From Bradyrhizobium sp. NFR13 (GTDB lineage Bacteria; Pseudomonadota; Alphaproteobacteria; Rhizobiales; Xanthobacteraceae): a DNA stretch of 32,526 bases. Shown here piece after piece: positions 10,426-19,638 of this stretch. Every line of letters begins with the position of its first letter. Position 1 is the stretch's first letter. The notes beneath the pieces were generated by a model. The model worked only from the letters and a program-made list of their open reading frames with translations. It searched no databases and was not told the DNA's origin. Both the position numbers and the translations under genes were made by a program. The stretch covers positions 1 to 32,526 of the forward strand of contig NZ_FOTP01000014.1 in assembly GCF_900114605.1 (NCBI RefSeq). The letters are read 5' to 3'.

Positions 10426-12333
10426 TTGACGATTTCCCGACGCCGCCTTCTCCAGACCAGCTCCTTCGCCGCACTTGCCCCTGTCATCGGTGGTGCGGGC
10501 AGCCTCTCCGTCATCGACGCAGCAAGTGCCCAGTCTACGTCTAAAGGTGCAGAATGGCGCCATGCGCTGTCGCTGTTCGGGGAGATCAAGTATCCGCCGG
10601 AGTTCAAGCGCTTCGACTACGTCAATCCGGAAGCGCCCAAGGGGGGCACCGTCCGCCAGATCGCGCCGGGCGCCACCTTTGATAATTTCAACCTTGTCGT
10701 CGCAGGCGTAAAGGGTAACCTCGCCAGTGCCGTTGGGCTGATCTACGAAACCTTGACCACTTCGTCGCTTGATGAGGTTTCGACCGAATATGGCCTGCTT
10801 GCGGAAGCGGTCAGTCATCCCGACGATTACTCTTGGGTCTCGTATCGTTTGCGTGCGGAAGCCAAGTGGCATGACGGAAAGCCGGTAACCCCTGAAGACG
10901 TGATCTTCTCGTTAGAGACCTTTCGAAAGCATCATCCGTTCTACTCTGCCTATTATCGTCACGTGACGAAGGCGGAGAAGGTGGACGACCGCGAGATCAG
11001 GTTTACTTTCGACGGCCCAGGCAATCGTGAATTGCCGCAGATCGTCGGCCAGCTCACTGTGCTTCCGAAACACTGGTGGGAGGGCACCAGCGCCTCCGGG
11101 CAAAAGCGTGACATCGGTAATACGATGCTGGAAATGCCGCTCGGTAGCGCGGCCTATCGCATCAAGGATTTTACACCGGGTCGTTCGGTTGTCGTTGAGC
11201 GTGTGAAGGATTATTGGGGGGGCAATCTGCCGGTGAATGTGGGCCGGTACAATTTCGATGAGATACGCTACGAGTATTTCCGCGATAGTCTCGTTGCGCT
11301 GGAAGCTTTCAAGGGCGATCAAGTCGATTGGCGCATTGAGAACAGTGCTAAGAACTGGGCGACTGCTTATGACTTTCCGGCCGTCGCCGAGAAGCGCGTG
11401 ATCATTGAGGAGTTCCCAAACCGCTCGTCCGGTATCATGCAGGCCTTTGCGATGAATATCCGTCGCGACAAGTTCAAGGATGCGCGCGTCCGCCGTGCCC
11501 TGAACTATGCGTTCGATTTCGAGGAGATGAACAAGCAGATATTCTTCGGCCAGTACAAGCGCGTTTCCAGCTATTTTTTTGGAACCGAGGAACTGGAATC
11601 TTTTGGCTTACCGCAAGGCAGAGAGCTGGAGATACTGGAGTCCGTGCGCGCCGACGTGCCGCCGGAAGTCTTTACCGAAGCATATACGAATCCAGTCGCT
11701 GGCAACTCGGACGCGGTGCGCCAGAACCTGCGCGAGGCGCTGCGGCTCCTGAAGGAGGCCGGCTACGAGGTGCGCGACCGCAAGCTTGTCAGTGTCAAGA
11801 CGGGGGCGCCGTTCGAGATAGAACTGCTCATCAACGATCCCAGCTATGAGCGCATTATGCTGTTCTTCAAGCCATCGCTGGAACGTCTCGGCATCGGTGT
11901 GACTGTGCGCACCATCGATGCTGCGCAGTATGAGAACCGGATGCGCAGCTGGGATTTTGACATTGTGATCGCGTCATGGCCGGAGTCACTGTCGCCGGGT
12001 AACGAGCAGCGGGAATATTGGGGCTCGCAGGCCGCCGATCAGGCGGGCTCAAAGAATTTGGTTGGCATCAAGAATCCGGCGATCGACAAATTGATCGAGC
12101 GTGTGATCTTCGCCAAGGATCGTGCCGATCTCGTCGCTGCGACCAAGGCGCTGGATCGTGTGCTGCTGTGGAATCACTTCGTGGTGCCGCAATGGACCTA
12201 CAACAAGGTCCGCACGGCACGCTGGGATCGCTTTGGGCGGCCCTCGGAGTTGCCGAAATATGGTCAGTCCGGCTTTCCCACCATCTGGTGGTACGACGCT
12301 GACAAGGCGGCCAAGATCGGCAAGCGCTCTTGA
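10426..12333 (+). CDS. Tat-exported peptide ABC transporter substrate-binding protein 1 (YejA-like)
   Basis: Periplasmic solute-binding protein (SBP_bac_5/DppA-OppA cluster) that would deliver oligopeptides to the permeases encoded just downstream. With the TTG start at 10426 the protein is 635 aa and begins with a twin-arginine signal (ISRRRLLQ, hydrophobic stretch, then a cleavage site near ASAQS). AGGA lies about ten bases upstream. A GTG at 10333 would put 31 unlikely residues before the signal. Diagnostic segments are the FDYVNPEAPKGG block, WHDGKPVTPEDVIFSLE and the RVRRALNYAFDF stretch of YejA-like proteins. It shares a common plan with the next gene, suggesting an ancient tandem duplication. 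It starts a same-strand operon running to about 18800. Confidence 0.9.
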   Translation: MTISRRRLLQTSSFAALAPVIGGAGSLSVIDAASAQSTSKGAEWRHALSLFGEIKYPPEFKRFDYVNPEAPKGGTVRQIAPGATFDNFNLVVAGVKGNLASAVGLIYETLTTSSLDEVSTEYGLLAEAVSHPDDYSWVSYRLRAEAKWHDGKPVTPEDVIFSLETFRKHHPFYSAYYRHVTKAEKVDDREIRFTFDGPGNRELPQIVGQLTVLPKHWWEGTSASGQKRDIGNTMLEMPLGSAAYRIKDFTPGRSVVVERVKDYWGGNLPVNVGRYNFDEIRYEYFRDSLVALEAFKGDQVDWRIENSAKNWATAYDFPAVAEKRVIIEEFPNRSSGIMQAFAMNIRRDKFKDARVRRALNYAFDFEEMNKQIFFGQYKRVSSYFFGTEELESFGLPQGRELEILESVRADVPPEVFTEAYTNPVAGNSDAVRQNLREALRLLKEAGYEVRDRKLVSVKTGAPFEIELLINDPSYERIMLFFKPSLERLGIGVTVRTIDAAQYENRMRSWDFDIVIASWPESLSPGNEQREYWGSQAADQAGSKNLVGIKNPAIDKLIERVIFAKDRADLVAATKALDRVLLWNHFVVPQWTYNKVRTARWDRFGRPSELPKYGQSGFPTIWWYDADKAAKIGKRS

Positions 12334-12347
12334 GGAGCACATCGCGC

Positions 12348-14204
12348 ATGGCGCAGCTCAATCGTCGGCACGTGCTGGGTCTCGGGATCGGCGCCATCGC
12401 GGTGTCACACTTCAGTCCCGCACTGGCACAGGCTCCAAGTGAATCGCACGGCATGTCGGCCTTCGGTGATCTGAAGTATCCGGCGGATTTTCCGAATTTC
12501 GACTACGTCAACATCAAGGCGCCGAAAGGCGGCGCGTTTTCGACGGTGCCGTCGAGTCGCGCGTTCAATCAGTCATTCCAGACCTTCAACTCGCTGAACG
12601 CCTATATTCTGAAAGGCGACGGCGCGCAGGGTATGGGCATGACTTTTGCGCCGCTGATGGTGCGCGCCGGCGACGAGCCCGATGCGATGTATGGGCTGGT
12701 CGCGAAGACCGTTCAAATTTCCGCCGATGGTCTGACCTATCGTTTTACGCTGCGGCCCGAGGCGCGCTTCCATGACGGCAGCAAGCTCACCGCGCGCGAT
12801 GCGGCCTTCTCGCTGACGGCGCTGAAGACAAAGGGCCACCCCATCATCACGCAGCAGATGCGCGACATGGTGAAGGCCGAGGCGGTCGATGACGCGACCC
12901 TGGTCGTGACTTTCGCCGAGAAGCGTGGTCGCGACGTTCCTCTGTTCGTGGCCGGGATGCCGATCTTCTCGCAGGCCTATTACGACAAGCGCCCGTTCGA
13001 CGAGTCCTCGCTGGAGACGCCGCTCGGCAGCGGGCCCTATAAAGTTGGCCGCTTCGAGGTGGGGCGCTTTATTGAATTCGATCGCGTGAAGGACTGGTGG
13101 GGCGCGGACCTGCCCGTCAATCGCGGCAGCTATAATTTCGATACGGTCCGGTTCGATTTCTATCGCGACCGCGACGTGGCTTTCGAAGGCTTTACCGGCC
13201 GCAATTATCTGTATCGCGAGGAGTTCACCTCGCGCATCTGGAATACGCGCTACGATTTCCCCGCGGTGAAGGATGGCCGGGTCAAGCAGGAGATGCTGCC
13301 CGACGATACGCCATCCGGCGCGCAAGGCTGGTTCCTCAATACGCGCCGCGCCAAGTTCAAGGACCCCCGCGTGCGCGAGGCGCTCGGTAACGCATTCGAT
13401 TTCGAATGGACCAACAAGACGATCATGTACGGCGCCTATGTGCGCACGGTGTCGCCGTTCCAGAATTCGGACTTGATGGCAGTCGGTAAGCCGTCGTCGG
13501 AAGAACTCGCATTGCTGGAGCCGTTCCGGGACAAGGTGTCGAGCGACGTGTTCGGTGATCCCTATCTGCCACCGACATCGGATGGATCAGGTCAGGACCG
13601 TGCGCTGCTGCGCAAGGCCATCCAGCTCCTGAACGACGCAGGTTGCGCAATGAAGGACGGCAAGCGCATGACGGCGCAGGGTGAGCCGTTCAAGATCGAA
13701 TTTCTGCTTGATGAGCCTGCTTTCCAGGCGCATCACATGCCCTATATCAAGAATCTCGGCACGCTGGGTATCGAGGCCAGTGTGCGCCTTGTCGATCCCG
13801 TGCAATTCCGCGCACGCCGTGACGATTTCGACTTCGATGCAGCCATCGAACGTTTCAGCTTTTCCACCATTCCCGGCGATTCCCTGCGTTCGTTCTTCTC
13901 GATGCAGTCGGCGGCCACCAAAGGCTCGAACAATCTCGCCGGCATTTCCGATCCCGTCGTCGATGCCCTGATGAACGAAGTCATCGCCGCCGATACGCGG
14001 CCCAAGCTGGTTTTCGCGGCGCGAGCGCTGGATCGTGTCATCCGCGCCGGCCGCTACTGGGTGCCGCAATGGTACTCGGCGTCGCATCGCGTGGCCTATT
14101 GGGATGTGTTCGGCCATCCCGCCAATTTGCCGAAATATATCGGCGTCGGTGCCCCCGATCTGTGGTGGGCTTCCGCAAAACCTTCAAGCGAGCAGGCCAA
14201 ATAG
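12348..14204 (+). CDS. Tat-exported peptide ABC transporter substrate-binding protein 2 (YejA-like)
   Basis: A second periplasmic binding protein for the same transporter, 618 aa from the ATG at 12348. That start has AGGAG ten bases upstream; a TTG at 12330 overlaps the previous stop and is less likely. The N-terminus carries a Tat signal (NRRHVLGLG, hydrophobic core, cleavage near ALAQA). Family blocks are FDYVNIKAPKGG, FHDGSKLTARDAAFSL, RVREALGNAFDFEWTNK and a C-terminal PDLWW. It is clearly homologous to the first binding protein but strongly diverged, so the two probably differ in ligand range. The permease gene starts one base after its stop codon. Confidence 0.92.
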   Translation: MAQLNRRHVLGLGIGAIAVSHFSPALAQAPSESHGMSAFGDLKYPADFPNFDYVNIKAPKGGAFSTVPSSRAFNQSFQTFNSLNAYILKGDGAQGMGMTFAPLMVRAGDEPDAMYGLVAKTVQISADGLTYRFTLRPEARFHDGSKLTARDAAFSLTALKTKGHPIITQQMRDMVKAEAVDDATLVVTFAEKRGRDVPLFVAGMPIFSQAYYDKRPFDESSLETPLGSGPYKVGRFEVGRFIEFDRVKDWWGADLPVNRGSYNFDTVRFDFYRDRDVAFEGFTGRNYLYREEFTSRIWNTRYDFPAVKDGRVKQEMLPDDTPSGAQGWFLNTRRAKFKDPRVREALGNAFDFEWTNKTIMYGAYVRTVSPFQNSDLMAVGKPSSEELALLEPFRDKVSSDVFGDPYLPPTSDGSGQDRALLRKAIQLLNDAGCAMKDGKRMTAQGEPFKIEFLLDEPAFQAHHMPYIKNLGTLGIEASVRLVDPVQFRARRDDFDFDAAIERFSFSTIPGDSLRSFFSMQSAATKGSNNLAGISDPVVDALMNEVIAADTRPKLVFAARALDRVIRAGRYWVPQWYSASHRVAYWDVFGHPANLPKYIGVGAPDLWWASAKPSSEQAK

Positions 14205-14205
14205 C

Positions 14206-15312
14206 ATGGGCGCATATATCGCACGGCGCGTGCTGCTGATGTTTCCCACGCTGTTGGGAATCCTGTTCGTTTCCTTTGTCGTGGTGCAGTTTGCACCAGG
14301 TGGTCCGGTCGAGCGCGTGATCGCACAGCTCAGCGGTGCCGATACCGGCGCGTCGCGCGTCTCCGGCTCGTCCGGCGGCGACTTCGGGAATCGCGCACAG
14401 CCGGGCGCTACTGGCGACGCGGTGAATTCGAAATATCGCGGCGCGCAGGGGCTCGATCCGGATTTCGTCAAGAGCCTGGAAAAGCAGTTCGGTTTCGACA
14501 AGCCTGCGCCGGAACGCTTCGCGCTGATGCTGTGGAATTTCGCACGTTTCGATTTCGGGAAGAGCTATTTCCGCGACACGACGGTGTTGCAGCTGATCAA
14601 GGAGAAGCTGCCGGTGTCGATGTCGCTCGGCATCTGGATGATGCTGATCACTTATCTAATCTCGATCCCGCTCGGCATCCGCAAGGCTGTGCAGGACGGC
14701 TCGCGCTTCGACACATGGACCTCGGCCGTCATCATCGTCGGCTTCGCGATTCCGGGCTTTCTGTTTGCAATTCTTCTGATCATTCTGTTCTCGGGTGGAT
14801 CGTTCTGGAGCATCTTCCCGCTGCGCGGACTGACCTCGGACGGCTGGAGCCAGTTCCCGTGGTACTGGAAGATCATTGACTACTTCTGGCACATGACGCT
14901 GCCGCTGATCTCGATGGTGCTCGGTGCCTTCGCCACCATGACGCTGCTGACCAAGAACTCGTTCCTCGATGAAATCCGCAAACAGTATGTGATGACCGCA
15001 CGTGCCAAGGGCTGTAATGAGCGGCAGGTGCTTTACAATCACATCTTTCGCAATGCCATGCTGATCGTCATTGCCGGCTTCCCCGGCGCATTCATCCACG
15101 CCTTCTTCTCCGGCTCGCTGCTGATCGAAACGATCTTCTCGCTCGATGGGCTCGGTCTCCTCGGTTTCGAGAGCGTACTCAATCGCGATTATCCCGTGGT
15201 GTTCGGCACGCTGTTCATCTTCTCGCTGGTTGGTCTCGTCGTGAATCTCTTGTCCGATTTGGCCTATATGTGGATCGATCCGCGGATCGACTTTGAGGCG
15301 CGAGAAGTCTGA
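14206..15312 (+). CDS. yejB: Peptide ABC transporter permease, YejB-like
   Basis: Inner-membrane permease of 368 aa, close to the E. coli YejB length. The first membrane helix (RRVLLMFPTLLGILFVSFVV) follows a short cytoplasmic start. A long polar, periplasmic-side loop rich in Ser, Gly and Asp comes next, then about five more helices. The cytoplasmic EAA loop that contacts the ATPase is visible as QYVMTARAKGCNERQVLYNH. I chose the ATG at 14206, one base after the stop of the second binding protein; earlier in-frame starts would overlap that gene by 170 bases. The stop codon overlaps the next start (TGATG), showing translational coupling with the partner permease. Confidence 0.93.
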   Translation: MGAYIARRVLLMFPTLLGILFVSFVVVQFAPGGPVERVIAQLSGADTGASRVSGSSGGDFGNRAQPGATGDAVNSKYRGAQGLDPDFVKSLEKQFGFDKPAPERFALMLWNFARFDFGKSYFRDTTVLQLIKEKLPVSMSLGIWMMLITYLISIPLGIRKAVQDGSRFDTWTSAVIIVGFAIPGFLFAILLIILFSGGSFWSIFPLRGLTSDGWSQFPWYWKIIDYFWHMTLPLISMVLGAFATMTLLTKNSFLDEIRKQYVMTARAKGCNERQVLYNHIFRNAMLIVIAGFPGAFIHAFFSGSLLIETIFSLDGLGLLGFESVLNRDYPVVFGTLFIFSLVGLVVNLLSDLAYMWIDPRIDFEAREV

Positions 15313-16490
15313 TGACCATCACCGCGCCCCTTCCTGTGGAAAGCACCACGCAGTCGCCGCTCGGCGAAGCCGTGCCACCGTCGCGCCATCCACTCGGTAT
15401 CTCGCCGCTCAACCAGCGTCGCTGGCAGAACTTCAAATCCAATCGCCGTGGCTACTGGTCGTTCTGGATTTTCCTGTTCCTGTTCTTCATCTCGCTGTTC
15501 GCCGAGGTGATCGCCAATGACCGGCCGTTCTTCATCAAGTTCGACGGCAAGATGTATTTCCCGGCTTTCGTCACCTATTCGGAGACGACCTTCGGCGGCG
15601 ACTTCGAGACGGCCGCGGATTATCGCGACCCGTTCCTGCAGAAGCTGATCGCCGAGAAGAACGGCACGATCCTCTGGCCGCTGATCCGCTATTCCTACGA
15701 CACGCACAATCTAGATCTGCCGACGCCTGCACCGTCAAAGCCCACCTGGATGCTCACCGAAGAACAGTGCAGACCGGTGGTCGAGAAGAAGGGCCTCAAG
15801 AGCTGCCGCGATCTCGAATATAACTGGCTCGGCACCGACGATCAGGGCCGCGATGTCGTTGCGCGGCTGATCTATGGCTTCCGCATCTCGGTGCTGTTTG
15901 GCCTCGCGCTCACCATCGTCTCGTCGATCATCGGCATCGCCGCAGGCGGCGTGCAGGGCTATTTCGGCGGCTGGGTCGATCTGGCCTTCCAGCGCTTTAT
16001 CGAGATCTGGAGCGCGATCCCGTCACTCTATCTGCTGCTGATCCTGTCGTCGGTGCTGGTGCCCGGCTTCTTCGTCCTGCTTGGGATCCTGCTGCTGTTC
16101 TCGTGGGTAGCGCTGGTCGGTCTCGTGCGTGCTGAGTTTCTGCGTGGCCGTAACTTCGAATATATCATGGCGGCGCGGGCGCTCGGTGTCTCCAACGCCA
16201 AGATCATGATCCGGCATCTGCTGCCGAACGCGATGGTCGCGACCATGACCTTCCTGCCGTTCATCGTCTCGTCCTCGGTGATGACGCTGACTGCGCTCGA
16301 TTTCCTCGGCTTCGGTCTGCCGCCAGGCTCGCCGTCGCTCGGCGAGCTGCTGTCGCAGGGCAAGGCCAATGTGCAGGCGCCCTGGCTTGGTTTCACCGGC
16401 TTCTTTGCGGTGGCGATCATGCTGTCGCTGTTGATCTTCATCGGCGAGGGCGTCCGCGATGCCTTCGATCCGCGCAAGACATTCAGATAG
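15312..16490 (+). CDS. yejE: Peptide ABC transporter permease, YejE-like
   Basis: Second inner-membrane permease, 392 aa, forming the heterodimeric channel with the YejB-like protein. It has the N-terminal extension typical of YejE/OppC-like subunits: SPLNQRRWQNFKSNRRGYWS before the first helix. A large periplasmic domain follows (about residues 65-170), then five helices. The EAA loop is EYIMAARALGVSNAKIMIRH, and a GxGxP-like FLGFGLPPGSPSLGELL segment precedes the last helix. The ATG shares one base with the previous stop codon. The ATPase gene follows after nine bases. Confidence 0.93.
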   Translation: MTITAPLPVESTTQSPLGEAVPPSRHPLGISPLNQRRWQNFKSNRRGYWSFWIFLFLFFISLFAEVIANDRPFFIKFDGKMYFPAFVTYSETTFGGDFETAADYRDPFLQKLIAEKNGTILWPLIRYSYDTHNLDLPTPAPSKPTWMLTEEQCRPVVEKKGLKSCRDLEYNWLGTDDQGRDVVARLIYGFRISVLFGLALTIVSSIIGIAAGGVQGYFGGWVDLAFQRFIEIWSAIPSLYLLLILSSVLVPGFFVLLGILLLFSWVALVGLVRAEFLRGRNFEYIMAARALGVSNAKIMIRHLLPNAMVATMTFLPFIVSSSVMTLTALDFLGFGLPPGSPSLGELLSQGKANVQAPWLGFTGFFAVAIMLSLLIFIGEGVRDAFDPRKTFR

Positions 16491-16499
16491 GGCCGCAGC

Positions 16500-18137
16500 A
16501 TGGATGCCATCAACCAGCCGCTGCTCGATGTGCGCGATCTTTCGGTCGCGTTCCACCATGGCGGCAATACGTCGGTCGCGGTCGACAAAGTGTCGTTCGA
16601 GATCAAACGGGGCGAGTGCGTTGCGCTTGTGGGCGAGTCCGGCTCGGGCAAATCCGTCAGCGCCATGTCGATCCTGCGGCTACTGCCATATCCAACGGCG
16701 TCGCACCCGTCCGGCCATATCCGTTTCAAGGGCCATGAACTCCTGGGGATGTCGGAACGAGAAATCCGCGGTATCCGCGGCAACGACATCTCGATCATCT
16801 TCCAGGAGCCGATGACCTCGCTGAACCCGCTGCACACGATCGGCGCGCAGATAGGCGAAATTCTGCAGCTGCATAACGGTATGCGCGGCAGCAAGGCACG
16901 CGAACGAACGCTGGAGTTGCTGACTCAGGTCGGTATTCCCGACCCGGAGACACGTCTCGCCAGCTATCCGCATCAGCTGTCTGGCGGGCAGCGCCAGCGC
17001 GTCATGATCGCGATGGCGCTTGCGAACGAGCCCGATCTGCTGATCGCCGACGAGCCGACCACGGCGCTTGACGTTACGGTGCAAGCGCAGATCCTCGCAC
17101 TGCTGGCTGACATTCGTCAGCGGCTCGGTATGAGCCTCCTCTTCATTACCCACGATCTCGGCATCGTCCGCCGCATCGCAGATACCGTCTGTGTGATGAA
17201 TAATGGCAAGATCGTCGAGCAGGGGCCGGTAGAGCAGGTGTTCACGTCACCGCAGCATCCCTATACGCGCGACCTGCTCGCGGCTGAACCAAAACCGGAC
17301 CCCGCGCCGCCGCGCCCGGAAGCGTCAGTCGTGATGTCGACGGACGATCTCAAGGTCTGGTTTCCGATCAAGCGCGGGCTGCTGCGCAAGACGATTGGCC
17401 ACGTGAAAGCAGTCGATGGCGTTAGCCTCAAGGTGCGACAGGGTGAAACGCTCGGTGTTGTCGGGGAGTCCGGTTCCGGCAAGACGACGCTCGGTCTTGC
17501 GCTGTTGCGCTTGATCTCTTCGCAAGGCCCGATCGTGTTCCTGAGCAAGAATATCCAGGGATTGCAGTTCAAGGATATGCGGCCGATCCGGCGCGACATG
17601 CAGATCGTGTTTCAGGATCCGTTCGGTGCGCTGTCGCCGCGCATGTCGGTTGGCGATATCATCGCCGAGGGATTGAGCGTGCATCAGCCGTCGCTTTCTG
17701 CGGAGGATCGCGAGGCGCGTGTCGTCAAGGCGCTGCAGGATGTCGGCCTCGATCCGAAGACGCGGTTCCGCTATCCGCATGAGTTCTCCGGTGGCCAGCG
17801 GCAGCGCATTTCGATCGCGCGCGCTGCAGTGCTGGAACCAAGCTTTATCGTGCTGGACGAGCCGACCAGCGCGCTCGACATGTTGTTCCAGGCGCAGATG
17901 GTGGATCTCCTGCGCGAGCTGCAGCGCAAGCGGGATCTGACTTATATGTTCATCTCGCACGATCTGCGTGTGGTTGCGTCACTGGCCAGCCATCTCATCG
18001 TGATGCGCCATGGCAAGGTGGTCGAAGAAGGGCCTGCCGCGGAGCTGTTCAAGAATCCGAAGACCGACTACACCCGTGCGCTGTTTGCTGCGGCGTTCCG
18101 GATCGAGACGACGCCAGGCGGAACCGCGGCGCAGTAG
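16500..18137 (+). CDS. yejF: Peptide ABC transporter ATP-binding protein, duplicated, YejF-like
   Basis: Cytoplasmic ATPase of 545 aa in which both nucleotide-binding domains are fused in one chain, as in YejF. Domain 1 has Walker A GESGSGKS (45-52), signature LSGGQRQR (160-167) and Walker B LLIADEP (180-186). Domain 2 has Walker A GESGSGKT (322-329), signature FSGGQRQR (429-436) and Walker B IVLDEP (450-455). The oligopeptide-transporter C-terminal extension HPYTRDLL follows domain 1. All catalytic motifs are intact, so both sites should hydrolyse ATP. It completes an SBP-SBP-permease-permease-ATPase operon. Yej systems of rhizobia and Brucella import peptides, including antimicrobial peptides, and in Agrobacterium muropeptides. 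Confidence 0.95.
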   Translation: MDAINQPLLDVRDLSVAFHHGGNTSVAVDKVSFEIKRGECVALVGESGSGKSVSAMSILRLLPYPTASHPSGHIRFKGHELLGMSEREIRGIRGNDISIIFQEPMTSLNPLHTIGAQIGEILQLHNGMRGSKARERTLELLTQVGIPDPETRLASYPHQLSGGQRQRVMIAMALANEPDLLIADEPTTALDVTVQAQILALLADIRQRLGMSLLFITHDLGIVRRIADTVCVMNNGKIVEQGPVEQVFTSPQHPYTRDLLAAEPKPDPAPPRPEASVVMSTDDLKVWFPIKRGLLRKTIGHVKAVDGVSLKVRQGETLGVVGESGSGKTTLGLALLRLISSQGPIVFLSKNIQGLQFKDMRPIRRDMQIVFQDPFGALSPRMSVGDIIAEGLSVHQPSLSAEDREARVVKALQDVGLDPKTRFRYPHEFSGGQRQRISIARAAVLEPSFIVLDEPTSALDMLFQAQMVDLLRELQRKRDLTYMFISHDLRVVASLASHLIVMRHGKVVEEGPAAELFKNPKTDYTRALFAAAFRIETTPGGTAAQ

Positions 18138-18143
18138 GTTGCG

Positions 18144-18800
18144 ATGACGAAGGATAACAATAGATCTCCCGCTATTGCCGACCGTGCTGCCGATGTAGCA
18201 GTCTCGGCTCCGACGGTTGTCGGACGCGGCTTCATGACCTACGAGCGGTACGATATCGCAATCATTCGCGCGGACGATGAGACGTTGCGGCAGCAGCGTG
18301 ACATCTTGCGTGCCAGCAAGGTGGCTGCGGTCCTTCCAATCGATCTTGCGCGTGGCGAGGTCGTACTGATCCATCAATTCCGTCTGCCGGCGCATCTGGC
18401 TACGGGGCGTGGCGAGATGGTCGAGATCGTCGCCGGACGGGTCGATGAGGTTGAAACGCCGCTCGTCGCTGCTGCGCGAGAATGCGCGGAAGAGATCGGC
18501 GTAACGCCGCAGCGTTTGTTTGAACTCTATAGCGTGCTGCCGACGCCGGGCTTCACTGACGAGTATGTCACGTTCTTTCTCGGCTTCGTCGACAGCAGCA
18601 AGGTAGCCGCGCAGGGTGGTCTCGTCGGAGAAAACGAGGATACGCGGCCCTTCGTGGTCTCTATCGACGACGCGATCGCGGCACTGGACAGCGGTGCAAT
18701 TCACAACGGCTTGATGGTTAGCGCCCTGCAATGGCTGGCGCTGCATCGTGACCGACTGCAGGATTACTACGAGCGCGCGGTGCCTAGTCCAGCCGTTTGA
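18144..18800 (+). CDS. NUDIX hydrolase, ADP-ribose pyrophosphatase-like
   Basis: A 218-aa cytoplasmic pyrophosphohydrolase. The Nudix box is complete, from G98 to V120: GRVDEVE, seven residues, then RECAEEIGV, with the catalytic Arg and Glu residues present. The upstream EMVEIVAG and the preceding VVLIHQFRLP fit the ADP-ribose/nucleoside-diphosphate-sugar branch. The exact substrate is uncertain; a sugar nucleotide such as ADP-ribose or a cell-wall precursor is possible. The ATG lies six bases after the ATPase stop codon, so it is probably co-transcribed with the importer. Its last 17 bases overlap the convergent NlpC/P60 gene. Confidence 0.88.
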   Translation: MTKDNNRSPAIADRAADVAVSAPTVVGRGFMTYERYDIAIIRADDETLRQQRDILRASKVAAVLPIDLARGEVVLIHQFRLPAHLATGRGEMVEIVAGRVDEVETPLVAAARECAEEIGVTPQRLFELYSVLPTPGFTDEYVTFFLGFVDSSKVAAQGGLVGENEDTRPFVVSIDDAIAALDSGAIHNGLMVSALQWLALHRDRLQDYYERAVPSPAV

Positions 18801-19638
18801 TGCTCGTGACATTGCTGCCGCCCGCCGCCTTGATCCGCGCAATAGCACCCTTCGTGTCTTCAATAGCCGTCGCCATGTGATGCGCATTGGCATGCACGAT
18901 CGTGTCGGCATCGCGGGCGATGGCGACGTGGCCCTTCCAGAAGATCAGATCGCCGCGCTTCAGATGCTGCATCTCGGCGTCTGACAAGGCGCGGCCGAGG
19001 CCGCTCTCCTGCATGTCGCTGTCGCGGGGGCATCCGGTTCCCGCGGCGGTCAGTGCGATTTGCACTAGCCCGGAGCAATCGATACCGAGGCTGCTCTTGC
19101 CGCCCCATAGATAGGGCGTGCCGACGAAGCGCTCAGCTACCGCAACGAAATCGGTCTCGAACGCATCGATCTCCGTGACATGCCGCCTCGGGACGCAATG
19201 TCCGGCATTTGTCATTGCAAACGCATCGGTCATCTTGATGATGGCCAGGCGTGCGCCGAGCGGCAGCGTATCTGTCGGCGGCAGCTTGATGGAGGGACCA
19301 GGAAAAAGGAACGTCCGGAGCGCGGTCACCTTGTGTGTCGGTGTCGGTCCGGGTGGATAGAGCGCGAGATCCGAGAGCCAGCCGACATAGCCATCTCCAT
19401 TGAGTTGGCCCCAAGCCCAGCCTTCGTCATTGCGGTCGTAAACGGTGAAGCGCTCGCCTTTCAGGGCTTGCGTGTCCAGCATGGCGCCGGCGAATGGCTC
19501 GCGCCGCATCGCGGTGACACCATCGACAATTTCGAATTCTTCGCCGTCGACAAAACGTGTGGCCTCGACCAGACCTTCAAGATAGCGCGCGGCCACGTCT
19601 GGTCGCGCGGGCGTGAGCCTGGGGTCGCGTTTATCCAT
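18784..19638 (-). CDS. NlpC/P60 family endopeptidase (bacterial SH3 plus NlpC/P60)
   Basis: A cysteine peptidase of 284 aa that would cut peptidoglycan-type stem peptides, typically the D-gamma-Glu to diamino-acid bond. The N-terminal half (about 25-145) looks like one or two SH3b domains. The NlpC/P60 domain (about 160-260) begins with ERFVGTPYLWGG. It has the catalytic Cys188 in GIDCSGLVQ, His237 in KGHVAI and a third polar residue at His249 in IVHANAH. No signal peptide or lipobox is visible, so it is probably cytoplasmic, like YkfC-type enzymes that trim imported muropeptides. Its start overlaps the aminopeptidase stop by eight bases (same operon). It overlaps the NUDIX gene tail to tail by 17 bases. 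Confidence 0.9.
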   Translation of the reverse strand: MDKRDPRLTPARPDVAARYLEGLVEATRFVDGEEFEIVDGVTAMRREPFAGAMLDTQALKGERFTVYDRNDEGWAWGQLNGDGYVGWLSDLALYPPGPTPTHKVTALRTFLFPGPSIKLPPTDTLPLGARLAIIKMTDAFAMTNAGHCVPRRHVTEIDAFETDFVAVAERFVGTPYLWGGKSSLGIDCSGLVQIALTAAGTGCPRDSDMQESGLGRALSDAEMQHLKRGDLIFWKGHVAIARDADTIVHANAHHMATAIEDTKGAIARIKAAGGSNVTSIKRLD

